In this document: positions 23,901 to 35,571 of the stretch, in pieces | Layout of the letters: each line of letters starts with the position of its first letter | Position numbering within the stretch: the stretch's first letter is position 1 | Assembly: GCA_014058105.1 (NCBI GenBank) | Contig: JACGCM010002460.1 | Coordinates: 310,001 to 374,000, forward strand | Origin: Kingdonia uniflora | Lineage: Eukaryota; Streptophyta; Magnoliopsida; Ranunculales; Circaeasteraceae | Reading direction: 5' to 3' | Length of the DNA: 64,000 nucleotides | The notes under the pieces: model-generated | Database searches by the model: none | Seen by the model: only the letters and a program-made list of their open reading frames with translations | What the model was told of the DNA's origin: nothing | Translations under genes and position numbers: made by a program

Positions 23901-26900
23901 ACTTTTCTCTGACCATGCTAAACATCACTGCCTAATACAACTGGACACAAACATTAATTAACTAGTATACCGCTAAAATGTGGGGAGACCGAGGTCGTTT
24001 TGTAAACCCAAAATGGAGGGACTTCACCTCTTTAGTTGCAGCACTACCCAAAAAAGACTTGTATAAACATTTGTCAGTGAGTAAAACATTGCTTTCATGC
24101 ATTTGGCTCAACCATCTCAAAAATTATTCAATTTCACAAGAAAATTTGTAATTGGTATTCTAGATTTTACAAAAAATTGAGAGCACTTATCCAGTTTTAT
24201 AAAACTTTAAACCACCAGCAAATCATTTCATATATCAAAGAAAATTGGGCAACATTTTCCCTATTTTTATAGACAATATCATTTTATAAACCTGTATGAC
24301 AATCACACGGAAAATTAGGCAACACTTCCCCAGCTTTATAGACAATTAACCACCTGCAAATCATTCATAAGCCTGTATAACAATCATTCAACATAACTGT
24401 ACCACACAACATGCACAAAAACACTTTTATTCCATGTTTTATGCTTTTTATAATATCGAATAACTCGAAACTAAAAAATGACATAAACAATATAGTTCGT
24501 TACTACAATATAGAGAGCACGAAAAAGAAGTCTAAATTCAAATATTGCAACTTGCAACTTCAAATACTACAACAATTTGTAACGGCCTCCGCTTCTTCTG
24601 CCACTCAAATGATAATAAGAAATGTACACCTGGTTTTTTCCTGCAATTATTGTAAATAAATTTATCAGTTATCCACAAATTCAACTTGAATCTAGAAAAT
24701 ATGTGATACTCCTTGGTCTTCCCAAATAATGCGTGTACATAATTAAGCCAATTACACAACTTGGTATACGCTTACACATGACTATACACATTACTAGTCT
24801 ATAACCCTTTGCTAGATCTATGAACTCCTCAAGTCTAAAGAACCTCTGCCAACCCCAATTAGTAGAAATGGAGCCTCCAAACAATGCACAATTGTAAGGA
24901 AATAAACAGTAACCAAAGACATCAAAATTCATGCAGTAACACCTCTTAATTCCACATGTGTAAGGACACAAAGTGTCAATAATATTATTCAAGTATACCA
25001 TTCTACACTGTTATGCCCATGATAAATGCATTATGTAATTGCTTATAGTCGGTCAGTATAAAACTATTCAAGTTAAAATAAACATATATTTATTTTAACA
25101 ATCAAAGCACCTTCAAATGTCATAAAATTTAAGTTGATCAGAATGCATGAAAAGAGGAAACATCACGAACAAAAGTAGTAAATTGGTAAAAATGCATGAA
25201 AAGATAAAGCATCACGAGCAAAAGCAGTAAATTGGTAAAAATGCATGATATCATTAGATTTCATATTTTTCATAAAAACCTCATTGCTAAATTCTCATTT
25301 TCACCCACTTTTCATTTCATCTCTTGTTTATACCACATGTGAAATGGAAACAACTTCTAAGGTCTATATTTTTCATCTCAAATATCTATAAACTCATGTG
25401 TTACTGCTCCAAAGTTTAATTAAACATAATGTTCAAATGATACTACTTGTATTTAATCTTCTCCCAAAAAGTAACCCTCAGTCCCAAATCAACCCAACTT
25501 AGATTGTACTCCAACCTTTACTTCTTACACAAAAAACCCCAATTCTAGTTTTGAAATTCACCATATTCTAGACTTAGAAATGACAACACAGCTAAAACCC
25601 CACCATCTAACTCATAATTCAAAATCAATGATAATCCCCCAAATTTATATACACAGAACCCTTACTTTTCATCCAAAATCAATAAACCCATAACTAAACA
25701 TCAACCCAATTCAGTCCTTAAAGCACATAAAAGACAAAAATGGGATAATCAGATACTAACCTTGAATGTTTGTGGAGGAGAAGAGACGCCTAAGTCGTTA
25801 AGAGAAACAATAAAATCTGTCAAACCCAAACCCTAGTTTGATTTTGGCCAAATCAACAAAACCCAATCATCAAAATCAAATCTTTTACGCATTAGAATCA
25901 AATCATAAAAAATTCTGAGATAAGAAAAGAATGTACTCTTGCCAAGCAGAGAGGATGAAAACAGAGATGAAGATAACTCTCCCAACAAACGAAGTGAACC
26001 CCATTGATGTGTTCTTCTATCTCTCTCACAGTCTCCCTCAGACAAAGCTTGAATCTCGCACAAATCACTCTCGAGAGAGAAAGAACTCTAGAGAGAAGAA
26101 CCTTAGATCTAGAGAGAGAAGAGGAGAGATCGAGAGAGTGAAAAGAAATGAGAGCAAATTATCAGTTTAACCTTTGTAAGTGTTTTGAATTACAGGGGCA
26201 TTTGCATCACATAGATGCCTAAATTTGACGGATGCAAATTACGTAAGCTGACGCCAGGAAAGCCTTTTGGTGCCCATCTCTAACGCAAAGAAGACCTCCT
26301 GATGTTAGTCTTGATAATGAAATGTTGTAATAAAAGTAATCAGTGGAAGCTGATTTTATTCAAAGATAATCCAAATCATAAATTAAGGTTTCTAGTTTTC
26401 CCTCAAATTAGAAAAGGAAAAAAAACCTTTTCTCAAAGCCCAAAACAACTAACTGACTATTGGAGCCAAAAACTCCTTATTAACTAACAATAGCGTGCAT
26501 CTCATAGGTACCTTGAATCTGCAAGTCATTAACTGTATTACTGCATGTAGCTATAAATAACAGTCCACTGTTTTGTAGCTCCACCAGTATCCTTCTTTTC
26601 AGTCTAGTGATCTGCAAAGGTCTATTCTGAAACTGAGAATCATTCCTGCATGACCATATGTAATATGCTGCAATCAAGTTAAAAGGCTTTCCATAGTTCT
26701 CTGATCAGGGGGCATGACATATTTGCAAGTGATAGACGGTCTTTGATATTACTCAAGCTTAAGAAGCTAAGGTCGAGAAGCTCCATACCCCATAACCTGA
26801 TTTGTGTTGCCCATGAGCGATTAAAGAAGAGATGAATAGGGTCATTTGGATGCGCCCCCTCCCCCCCACAAATAATAGCAGTTGTTGTTGTCTGTAGTTA

Positions 26901-29900
26901 ATCATAAAGGAATAATCCCAATGTACCGTATACATAGAATATGTAGGTCAGCGTGGTATTAACTGGACATCCTTCTTAAAGAAGAGACAGTGGAATTACC
27001 TAATCTCCACAAAAAGGTGAGAGTAGCTTGACGCTCATAATCCTGAAATGCCTCATCTATGATGGAAGGTCAATCTAATAAGCGTTCTCCCCAATATGCT
27101 GATCACGTGAAATTGTTTTGTTTGCCGTGACTACAACTTGGAGGACATCCTAGAACACCGTCCCTTCTCCAAGTCTAGCATAACCAAATCGTGTGGTTGA
27201 ATAATAACCTCTTGACGATGCCTATCAATCTTCTCATTAATGGAGGCCTATCTAATCTCAAGGCTCTGTTGAACATCCTCATAGATAGCCTAGACCGAGG
27301 CTGCAAAATCAACTGTTGAGGTGGAAAAATGAACCAAAATACTGTATTTGCTGTCCGTGTGGGCTTCGAGGTTGGTATGAGCCCGTAGGCCTTCGGTCGG
27401 CTTGTCCGGTTCGTGCGGTTTGCGGGCTATTGCACGACCCCTAGAGAATCTAGTCTGGAATTGACGGTCCGCGGGCCATTGGCCTGGATACCTCTAGCTA
27501 CAAAAAAAAAATATATTTGCTGAATGCCCGTTTAAATTGTGACATCCCGGTCGAACTGTTGAGGGAGTTGTTAAATGCAAACTCGGCCTTGTGTAATAAC
27601 AAACTCCCGCTCCCACTCCCACTCATTGGGCTTATCTTCTGTCACGCACCTCATAAGATCTCCTAAACTGCTGTCAACAACCTCATTTTGATTGTCCGCC
27701 TGCGGATGAAAAGTTGTCGATTACTGAAGCTTCCACAAGGTTCTCCAAAATTGTCCACTAAAACGAACATTCCTGTCACAATTATTACTCCGTGAAACTC
27801 CGTGGAGACGTATTACCTCATTAAAGAAATCGTGCAATGTGAGAAGCATCATATGTCTGTGTACATGGTGTAAAATGAGCCATCTTGGATAATTGAACAA
27901 CCACAATAACTATATATCGAGTCCATACCCTTGGTCATACGGGTTGTCCACTAACAAAGTCCATCAAAATATTTTTCCAAGGCATCTCACAAACCGGGAG
28001 AGGAGTGTAAAGTCAGTGTTTTGTTTACTCTTTGCTGCAGAACACGTGTAGCACCTCCGAATAAACATGTTGAGATCTATCTGCATGGTCGTCCAGAAAT
28101 ACTGATCACGTTTAGAAGCCATAGTATTCATCACACCAAAATGTCAGGATAAACCTCCTGAATGGACATTCGTAATCAAACAGTCATATAATGAAGAGGT
28201 AGTAAGGCATAAAGGCCTGATCCCTACATAAATACCATCATGTATTGAGTAGTATAGATATGACCGAAGAAACCATCCTGTGGATATAACTCCCGGATCT
28301 CAGAAAACCTGAAGATAGAAGTACGAAGCGTCACAAGAACATGTGCTTTCCTACTCTACCTATCCACTAGTCGGTTCCCTTCCCTTTAATGTGCTGGGCA
28401 TGAAAATGATAACTCTGAAGTCTGAAGGAAGTTGAACCACTTAGCGTGACATTGCATGACTGAAGTAACCCGTTGTTGACTATGCATATGCCGTAAAACA
28501 TCATGATCAGAATGAATAATGAACTCTCGGTGGAACTTCTCATCCTGGATCCAATCCTACTTCCTTAGACCTTCTTCTTCCCAAGACATAATAAAAGTGA
28601 TCTTGTGGCACATGTTGAGGTCCTCTACCCCTGTCTTGAAAATGTATTTTCCCATGTGATAATTTCAGTTTACAGATCCCCCTTACGTATTATAAAACTC
28701 CCAACTGTGGACCATACTTTAGTTCACAAGCATTTTAAACAGAAGTATACACTTCAGATCACATCAGACGTCATGCCATAACCTTAGTAGTTCCCTGTTC
28801 GTCGGTTTAAACTTCTTAACCATAATGATCCACTATGTATTGAAGCTCCGCAACCACTTCCCTAAAAAAGTTGCACTCATTTCTATAATCGTATTCGAAG
28901 TGGCCTCTGAACAATGGTGTGTTATAAGCAACAATGTAAAATGTCTAATATGTTAAAAAGAATTATTGTTTTAAGATGTAGATGCCGAATAAACAAACTT
29001 TCTGTACTTCAGCTAATATCCAGTTTTATATGTATTCGTATATGTGATCGTTTTGCTCTATTTCCACAGTCCATTGATGTGAACTCAGAACTTGTATGTG
29101 TCCATGATTCTGCGAGACCTTTGGTATCAGCAGTGGATATAAGAAAGGTTTTTATCTCAGACTATATCTTACACATACTACCATGTTTAGATGTTCTTTA
29201 AATACATAATGAATCATGTTCACTAGACCAAAAATGGTCTATAGAAGAAGATATCTTGCAGCTATTTTAGTGTAAGGTGCATTGATTTCTTGTGGATTCA
29301 CTTATTTTATATTTAATATAAGTTTGTATTTGGTGTACTTTTATGTACTAAAAAGTTAATTTATTTGTTGCGAGTACGTGACTCATTTCCTTTGGCACCC
29401 TAGACCTCTTATATATGCTGGTGCAATTACCAATTCTTTCAAATAGTTCCGATTTGATGATATTGTGTTTTATGTTACTAAGAGTGCATTTCTACTGCTG
29501 CTTAAAGTTAGAAAAGAGTTATTAACTGTTCTTTGTCATTATAGGTGCTTAGTGATGGCTGGCAGAATGGAGCAGCTGTGCTTGGTGTTCCTGTTAAAGC
29601 CACAATTAAGGAGGTTTGCATACAAGTTACTAACACATGCATCTTATGAATCTACATGAACTGACAATTTGTCTTCTTTTTCCTCGTGATGACTAAAATC
29701 TTGTACATAGAGCTCCTTCACACACCTAATGAATCTTATTTTCTTGCATTCCAGTTTGAGCTATGCATATGCTATTTGACTATATATATTATAAAAAATA
29801 TTTTTTTATGTTTATCTGGAAATATACTTCAATACCGTACATTAGAATGACCGTGCATGGATTTTTCAATATGAAGGTCGTTATTATGATGTGCACTATC

Positions 29901-30889
29901 ATTTATTAAAGTTATTTTCCAATTGGTTTCATGAATTTTTCTGTTATGATATTTCTCCAGTCTTTGTGTATGGTTAAGTTAGCTTTGCACTCATTTTCTA
30001 TTATGCACTATCATTTATTAACAAGCAAAATGCAAGTTGTGGTGGATCCATTTTTTATAATTTGATTCAGTGGGGAATCAAATTTTGATTCGGCCTAAAT
30101 TTTATGCAGGCAAACTGCGAATCTTTTGTAGTCAAAACATTGGATAGGAAAACTCTATGGGAAATGCAAACTCCGCAGGTACTTGATGAAAGCCCTTACC
30201 ATTGAGTTTCCACTAGATTTTTCTCAACATTTTTTGTATGGTAAATATAGTTAAATTGAAGCCACGTCTCAAATTGCATCTGCAGATTATAAAGCCAGCG
30301 CTGCTTAGAAAAGGTTTTGAGCTTGTCAATAGGTATGCAAAATTATAAAACCCGCTATGAACCAACCATGGTTTGAGACAAAGTGCAAGCTCTTTTTTGT
30401 TAGTTACCTTTTTGCTTATTCAATTTAGAGAAGCTTAAGCCTTCCTGGGTACAAAAGTTTGCGACATTTTCTTCTTTAAAGTGTGCAACAACTGCAATTT
30501 GGTAAATTCAAAATGTTTCTGTCATACACAAATTCAAAGGCTAGCATTTGTCTTACACCCAGATAAATAAATGTGGTATGATGTTTAGAGGGAGTACAAA
30601 ATAATGCCTTAAGCTGACGTAGTTAGTACACTATTTGTTTCTACAGAGAAGGTCTTGAAGTCACCGACGATGTCTCTATCGTGGAACACCTTAAACATCC
30701 GGTTTACATAACCGAGGGATCTTACACTAACATTAAGGTATCAACTTCTACGACTTCTGTTCTTTGAAGTCCTCACCTTTTCCAGCCTTCACCCATAATA
30801 AGCTAACAATCTTTTGTCATTGTTTTCAGGTTACCACCCCTGATGATCTCCTACTCGCCGAGAGAATATTGAATATTAATGCAGAATAA
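20901..30889 (+). CDS. ISPD: 2-C-methyl-D-erythritol 4-phosphate cytidylyltransferase, plastidial, 11 exons, intact
   Basis: Third step of the plastid MEP pathway to isoprenoids: CTP plus MEP gives CDP-methylerythritol. Exons: 20901-21075, 21148-21257, 21333-21388, 21464-21543, 21630-21712, 29070-29147, 29545-29613, 30110-30178, 30286-30332, 30647-30737 and 30830-30889. They join in frame to 305 residues, the normal length. The first ~60 residues are Ser/Asn-rich, as in a plastid transit peptide. The nucleotide-binding loop [11 protein letters not shown] (residues 85-95) is followed by [20 protein letters not shown] holds the conserved DSARP (181-185). The end has the family [14 protein letters not shown] signature. 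Intron 5 is 7.36 kb and packed with transposon debris. Exons 1-5 are duplicated at 58931-60576. The start is the only ATG in frame before the transit-like region. Confidence 0.95.
21790..22755. repeat. two ~70-bp direct repeats bounding an ~820-bp insert in ISPD intron 5
   Basis: A block beginning TTAAAAACTA(T/C)GTGCGCGG and continuing to CTCAATTG...AATAAAG occurs near 21790-21862 and again near 22684-22755. Copy 2 of the duplication (near 60653-60725) has only one such block and lacks the DNA between. The insert has inverted CGTTCGAACG-type motifs near 21875-21955 and a cluster of CTGTAGCA motifs near 22563-22632. Either copy 1 gained an element or copy 2 lost it by recombination between the repeats. 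Confidence 0.65.
22905..23715. mobile_element. candidate solo LTR (811 bp) in ISPD intron 5
   Basis: This stretch is absent from the matching point of copy 2 (near 60870), so it is a clean presence/absence difference. It begins TGTGACGACC and ends GGGCTGTGTCA, giving TG...CA ends, and is much more GC-rich than its surroundings (for example the GCGCGCCGCGCC region near 23596). A shared AGAA flanks it (22899-22902 and 23715-23718, depending on the exact edge), but a 5-bp target duplication is not clean. Confidence 0.45.
23716..26479. other. non-coding part of ISPD intron 5, conserved in both duplicates
   Basis: AT-rich and without a recognisable protein on either strand. It is matched by about 60890-63641 in copy 2. 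Near 25740-26170, read on the minus strand, it looks like a plant 5' leader: CT-rich sequence, then CTAGGGTTT, then a possible splice donor ATTCAAG/GTTAGT around 25760. No attached coding exon could be recognised. Confidence 0.5.
26480..26990 (-). mobile_element. LINE (non-LTR retrotransposon) 3' fragment
   Basis: The minus-strand translation contains the zf-RVT-like tail of plant L1-type reverse transcriptases: [22 protein letters not shown] and then [15 protein letters not shown], the usual W.IW..RN pattern. Frames shift along the piece and no reverse transcriptase core is present, so this is a dead 5'-truncated copy. The same fragment recurs at 63642-64000. Confidence 0.6.
27640..28870 (-). 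mobile_element. Ty3/gypsy polyprotein remnant (RNase H to integrase)
   Basis: Minus-strand translation, interrupted by many stops and frame changes, gives in order an RNase H piece ([15 protein letters not shown]...HAKWFNFLQ), the integrase zinc-finger region ([10 protein letters not shown]), the start of the integrase core ([19 protein letters not shown]) and its later part ([19 protein letters not shown] then FWRTLW). This order matches a plant gypsy pol read from high to low coordinate. The integrase SDRD position reads NCDRN and the remnant is plainly inactive. It accounts for much of the length of ISPD intron 5. Confidence 0.7.
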
Positions 30890-31253
30890 TCTGCCACGCA
30901 CATTCATTTGTTATGTTGTTGTATGTTGTCCAGAAATAAGGGTTGCTTTGCAAATTTTGAGTTCCCTCGTAAGAAAAAAAAACATGAAAGATTTGTGGGA
31001 CTTGTAATTCAGTTAAGTTGTCTACATGGACTTGGGCATCACTGGGAGATTCTTTAGGCCTAGGGGGATGGATCGCCCAGGCATCTCTAGGGAATGTTTC
31101 CTTGGCTCATGCCAATGATAATGTCTGACCCTTTTGAAGGAGCAAAATTGTGAATGCAGTGTGGTTGGAGCAAAATTGTTATCTAAAACTAACTGTTTTC
31201 CTTGTAATCATTTATGGATGGGTCTATCCGAAGAAAAGAAATCATATATGGCA
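30890..31253. other. intergenic between ISPD and the CNL cluster
   Basis: ISPD 3' flank and unique sequence. No gene recognised. The NB-ARC fragment begins abruptly at about 31254. Confidence 0.5.
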
Positions 31254-31619
31254 GAAAGAAGAGCGCAGGCACACCATCTCAAGGATAAAAGCATCAGAGG
31301 TATATGGTCGGGATCTGGAGAAAGAAAAACTAATAAGCATGTTATTGAGTGAGAGTAGTAGTCATGTTGAGTCAAGTGTCCCTGTCGTCTCTATAGTTGG
31401 CATGGGGGGCATAGGAAAGACTACTCTCACACAATGCATTTTCAATGCGGACAAGGTGGTGAAGCACTTTGAGAAGAAAATGTGGGTTTGTGTCTCAGAG
31501 CCTTTTGATCTTATAAGGATAGCGAAGGCAATCATAGATGAGGTTGGTGGCGGTGTCCCAAATCATACAAAATGGCAGGCTTGGCATAAAGATCAACACC
31601 TAAAGATCTCATACGGTTA
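31254..31619 (+). pseudogene. NB-ARC fragment (P-loop region only) of a CNL gene
   Basis: A piece of a resistance gene nearly identical to the matching parts of the two CNL genes downstream. It runs from the end of the coiled-coil linker (RRHTISRIKASEVYGRDLEK) through the P-loop GMGGIGKTT and RNBS-A (MWVCVSEPFD) to WQAWHKD, then diverges and stops at 31617-31619. It lacks kinase-2, GLPL, MHD and LRR, and no coiled-coil start precedes it. Right after it comes sequence matching the 5' flank of the CNL genes. Confidence 0.85.
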
Positions 31620-31871
31620 AGGTTATTGCTGCTACTAGCCTTACTACTCACATCTTACATAGCCCGCCTTTGTTGAATTGCACAACTGTCTACTTTAGAG
31701 AGAAAAGTAAGCACAATTGCCTCCTACCATCCAAAGAAACAAATATGTTTTGGTCACCTATCATTCTCACAATTGTCTCATTTTTTTCTCCATACAAACT
31801 TAACATTATCTTTAGAGAGAAATTTGTACTCAGATCACACTATCCTCCTTGCGATCAGAAACCAATCAACT

Positions 31872-34800
31872 ATGGCAGATGCACTTATTTCCGTTGTGGT
31901 GGAACAATTGGCCCCTTTCCTCCTTGACAAGCTCAAGAAGGAGGTCAAACTGGTATTGGGTGCTCCTGAAGATGTTCAAGAGCTCCATGATACATTTGAC
32001 AAGATCCGTGATGTTCTCGACGATGCGGAAAAGAGACATGTCAAGAATGTTCTCCTTAATTTGGAGAAAAATGAAATTAAGAAGGCTCCTGAAAGTGCAT
32101 GGTTAGAGAAGCTGAAGGGCGTATCTTATGAAATGGAGGACGTGTTGAACGAATGGCACACAAAGATCCTGAAATCAAAAATTGCTGCAGATGAAAGTAG
32201 TGCTCCAGATGACGCTGGCAAGAAAAAGGTATGGTCATGCTTTTCATCTCCTTGCTCTTGTTTCAAGAAGGCCACCTTGCACCATGATATCGGTCGTAGG
32301 ATACTAAAATTAAAGGGAAGACTTGATCTTCTCATAACTGAGAAAGAAAAATATAAATTCAAAGTAACTAAAAAAGACGATGAGCAGCAAGTACGTCTAG
32401 AAGAAAAGCGCAGGCACACCATCTCAAGGATAAAAGCATCAGAGGTATATGGTCGGGATCTGGAGAAAGAAAAACTAATAAGCATGTTATTGAGTGAGAG
32501 TAGTAGTCATGTTGAGTCAAGTGTCCCTGTCGTCTCTATAGTAGGAATGGGGGGAATAGGAAAGACTACTCTCGCACAATACATTTTCAATGAGGACAAG
32601 GTGGTGAAACACTTTGAGAAGAAAATGTGGGTTTGTGTCTCAGAGCCTTTTGATCTTAAAAGGATAGCGAAGGCGATCATAGAAGCGGTTAGTGGCGGTA
32701 ACGTCCCAAATCTTACAGAATGGGAGGCTTGGCATAATCATTTATGTCAATCTCTTGAGGGAAAGCTATTTTTGCTTGTATTGGATGATGTGTGGACTAA
32801 GGATCGAGCAAGCTGGGACCAACTGAAGCTTGCCCTAGACCATGGCAAGAAAGGTAGCAGAATAGTGGTAACAACACGCGATAATGTTGTTGCTCAGACC
32901 GTAGGCACAACTGACAAGCATAAGCATAACCTAGAACAATTATCTGATGAAGACTGTTGGTTATTGTTTGAACATCTTGCCTTTGAGGGGAGGAGGGGAG
33001 AATCCAATTGCCAAAAGTTGATAGATATTGGAAGAAAAATTTCAGATAGGTGTAAAGGAGTGCCTCTCCATGCAAAGAGTTTAGGAAGTCTCATGCTCCG
33101 AAAAAGAAGGGTGGAAGATTGGGAGGATGTTTTGGCGAGTGACATATGGAAACTCCCTACTGCTGGCGAATTGGTATTGTCACCTTTGCTATTGAGTTAC
33201 AATGCTTTGCCGTCACACCTAAAACGTTGTTTTACGTATTGTGCGGTCTTTCCAAAAGATGATGAAATAGATAAAGATCTCCTGATCAAGATGTGGATGG
33301 CGGAAGGTTGTATCCGGTCAAGTCAGACGAGGGAGCTGGAAAGCATAGGTGCAGAGTTCTTCGATGAATTGGTGATGCGCTCATTTTTCCAAGATCTAGA
33401 AATGGACGAGGATGGCAATGTAAGGTACTGCAAGATGCACGACCTTATTCACGATTTTGCAACTTTTGTCTCTAACAATGAATGTTTGGTTACCGAAAGC
33501 AGCAAGATAAAGTTGAACGACATGAAAGCCCGGCATTTATCTGTAATGTTTTCTGCTGAGGATAAAGGTCGAATTCCTGTTTCCATTTGGAATTTGAAGA
33601 GTTTACGAACATTACGGATGCAGTTCGGCATCGATTGTGAAGATTTGAGTTTGTTGAGTGATTTGACAAGTCTTAGGACACTTGATTTGAGCTTCACTCA
33701 TTTTAAGGAATTGCCAAAAGAAATTGAGAAGTTAATACATCTAAGGTATCTCGACTTGTCACGGACGGGTGTAGAGGAACTACCTGAAACAGTCTGTAAT
33801 CTCTCTAATCTGCAAACACTGAAACTTAATAGGTGTCGCGAGCTTCGTAGACTTCCTGATGAGATTCGAAACTTGGTCAGTTTGAGGCACCTTGAAGCTG
33901 AATGGACAAAGTTGGAAGAATTACCTGAAACAGTCGGTAATCTATCCAATCTGCAAACACTGAAACTTAAGGGGTGTTACAAGCTTCGTAGACTTCCTAA
34001 TGATATATGGGAAAATGGTTAGCTTGAGGCACCTTGAAGTTGAGAGGACAAAGTTGGAAGAATTACCTGAAACAGTCGGTAATCTATCCAATCTGCAAAC
34101 TCTAAAACTTACTTGGTGTAAAAATCTTCAGAAACTTCCTAATGATATGGGGAAAATGGTTAGCTTGAGGCACCTTGAAGCTGAATATTCTGGATTGGAA
34201 GAATTACCTGAAACAGTCGGTAATCTATCCAATCTGCAAACACTGAAACTTAATTGGTGTGAAGATCTTCGTAGACTTCCTAATGATATGGGGAAAATGG
34301 TCAGCTTGAGGCACCTTGAAGTTGAGAGGACAAAGTTGGAAGAATCTATCCAATCTAGTCTTGAATGCTTTCCTCGAGGAATTGGGAAATTAAGAGATCT
34401 TGAAACGTTGAGTGAGTTCATTGTGAGTGAAGAAGGAGCTGATATCGGAGAACTAAAAGATCTCAACAACCTCCGTGGTGAGCTGAGAATATCAAATATT
34501 AAAGGTGTTGGGAAGGAGGCTGGTCATGAGGCAATATTGAAAGATAAAGAATACCTCCGTCATCTGGAATTGAGTTTCAATGATGATGGTGATGATGATG
34601 ATGATGATGAGGCAGTGAAGAATGATGATGATGATGAGGCAGTGAAGAGTGAAGAAGGATATGATATCCGAGAACTAAAAGATCTCAACAATCTCCGTAG
34701 TGATGATGAAGCAGTTCAGAGTGTCCTTGAATTTCTTGAACCACATCCCAACTTGGAGGTGTTGAAAATAGAGAAATACAATGGTTCCAAGTTCCCAAGT

Positions 34801-35571
34801 TGGATGGAGTTTCTGAATTGGGAAGGAAGATCAATTATGCTCCGTACACTAGAAATCAGATTCTGCAAAAACTTGAAGGAAGATCAATTACCAGCTCTTG
34901 GAAGACTTGAATTTCTTGAAAAGCTATATCTAGAGGATTTGGATTCGGTTTCACAAATGGGGCTTGAAGTTTTAGGAGTCTTGAAGAATGGTGATAGTTC
35001 AGCAACACCAGTAATAGCGTTCCCCAACTTAAAGAAGCTCACAATTTGTGAGATGAAACATTGGGAGGAGTGGGTGATAAAGACGACTGTAAATATCACT
35101 GTCATGCCTCTTCTTCAAGAACTGTTCATTTATGATTGCCCTATGCTCAAGTCATTGCCATGCCAAATCTTATCTTCTTCACTAAGGGAAATGACAATAG
35201 ACAGTTGTCCGTATTTGGAAGTCTCCTACCTTCCCCCGTTTCTGGAGAACTTGAAGTTAAAGAAGGATGCAGGTTCTCTTTCGATATCATTACCCATACA
35301 AAATGGTCTCCACACCAACCTCAAGTCTCTAGCCATTCGGTATTCGCCGCATTCAACACTTCCACAAGGCTTATCACAACTCAAGGCACTCCAAACTTTA
35401 CAAGTACAGAACTCCGATTCCTTAACGTGTATGTCTAAGGAATTGCAGCATCTTACCTCACTTCAGAAATTGATCATCTATGGATGTCCTATCTTGGGAC
35501 CACGTTGCAAGAAGGAAGTAGGAGAGGACTGGAGCATCATATCCCACATCCCAAACATTCAAATTGATTGA
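31872..35571 (+). pseudogene. CNL1: CC-NB-ARC-LRR resistance gene with a +1 frameshift in the LRR
   Basis: Intracellular immune receptor of the coiled-coil NLR class. The start MADALISVVVEQLAPF is the Rx-type coiled coil (MEDVLNEW as the EDVID-like motif). NB-ARC motifs: P-loop GMGGIGKTT, RNBS-A, kinase-2 LLVLDDVW, GSRIVVTTR, CKGVPL (GLPL) and an intact MHD (KMHDLIHDF). The LRR frame breaks near 34008. There the unit reads GATATATGGGAAAA where its sister units read GATATGGGGAAAA, a net gain of one base, and the first frame stops at 34020-34022. The rest of the LRR continues in the next frame to 35571. The first product would be about 716 residues, losing most of the LRR. An acidic GAT-repeat stretch lies at about 34576-34645. 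The 5' and 3' flanks match those of CNL2, so whole units duplicated. Confidence 0.9.
33777..34341 (+). repeat. tandem 141-bp (47-codon) LRR repeats in CNL1
   Basis: The phrase encoding ELPETV-NLSNLQTLKL begins at 33777, 33918, 34060 and 34201, and its leading part again at 34342. The spacings are 141, 142, 141 and 141 bp. Each unit encodes two LRRs and the units are highly alike, so the expansion is recent. The single 142-bp unit contains the frameshifting extra base. Confidence 0.9.

Larger units (their letters stand above)
20085..26990 (+). repeat. segmental duplication, copy 1 (ISPD region)
   Basis: From the AAMP-side flank at about 20085 through ISPD exons 1-5 and into intron 5 as far as the LINE fragment, the sequence recurs in direct orientation at 58131-64000, with scattered substitutions and a few large insertions or deletions. 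The second copy is cut by the window end, so the full unit is larger. Confidence 0.85.

Noticed and set aside
24411..25001. Short open frames on both strands in ISPD intron 5
   Set aside because: Non-homologous translations with no conserved residues; copy 2 does not preserve the frames.
33777..34341. CRISPR-like regular repeats
   Set aside because: A plant nuclear sequence; the repeats are protein-coding LRR units without spacers.
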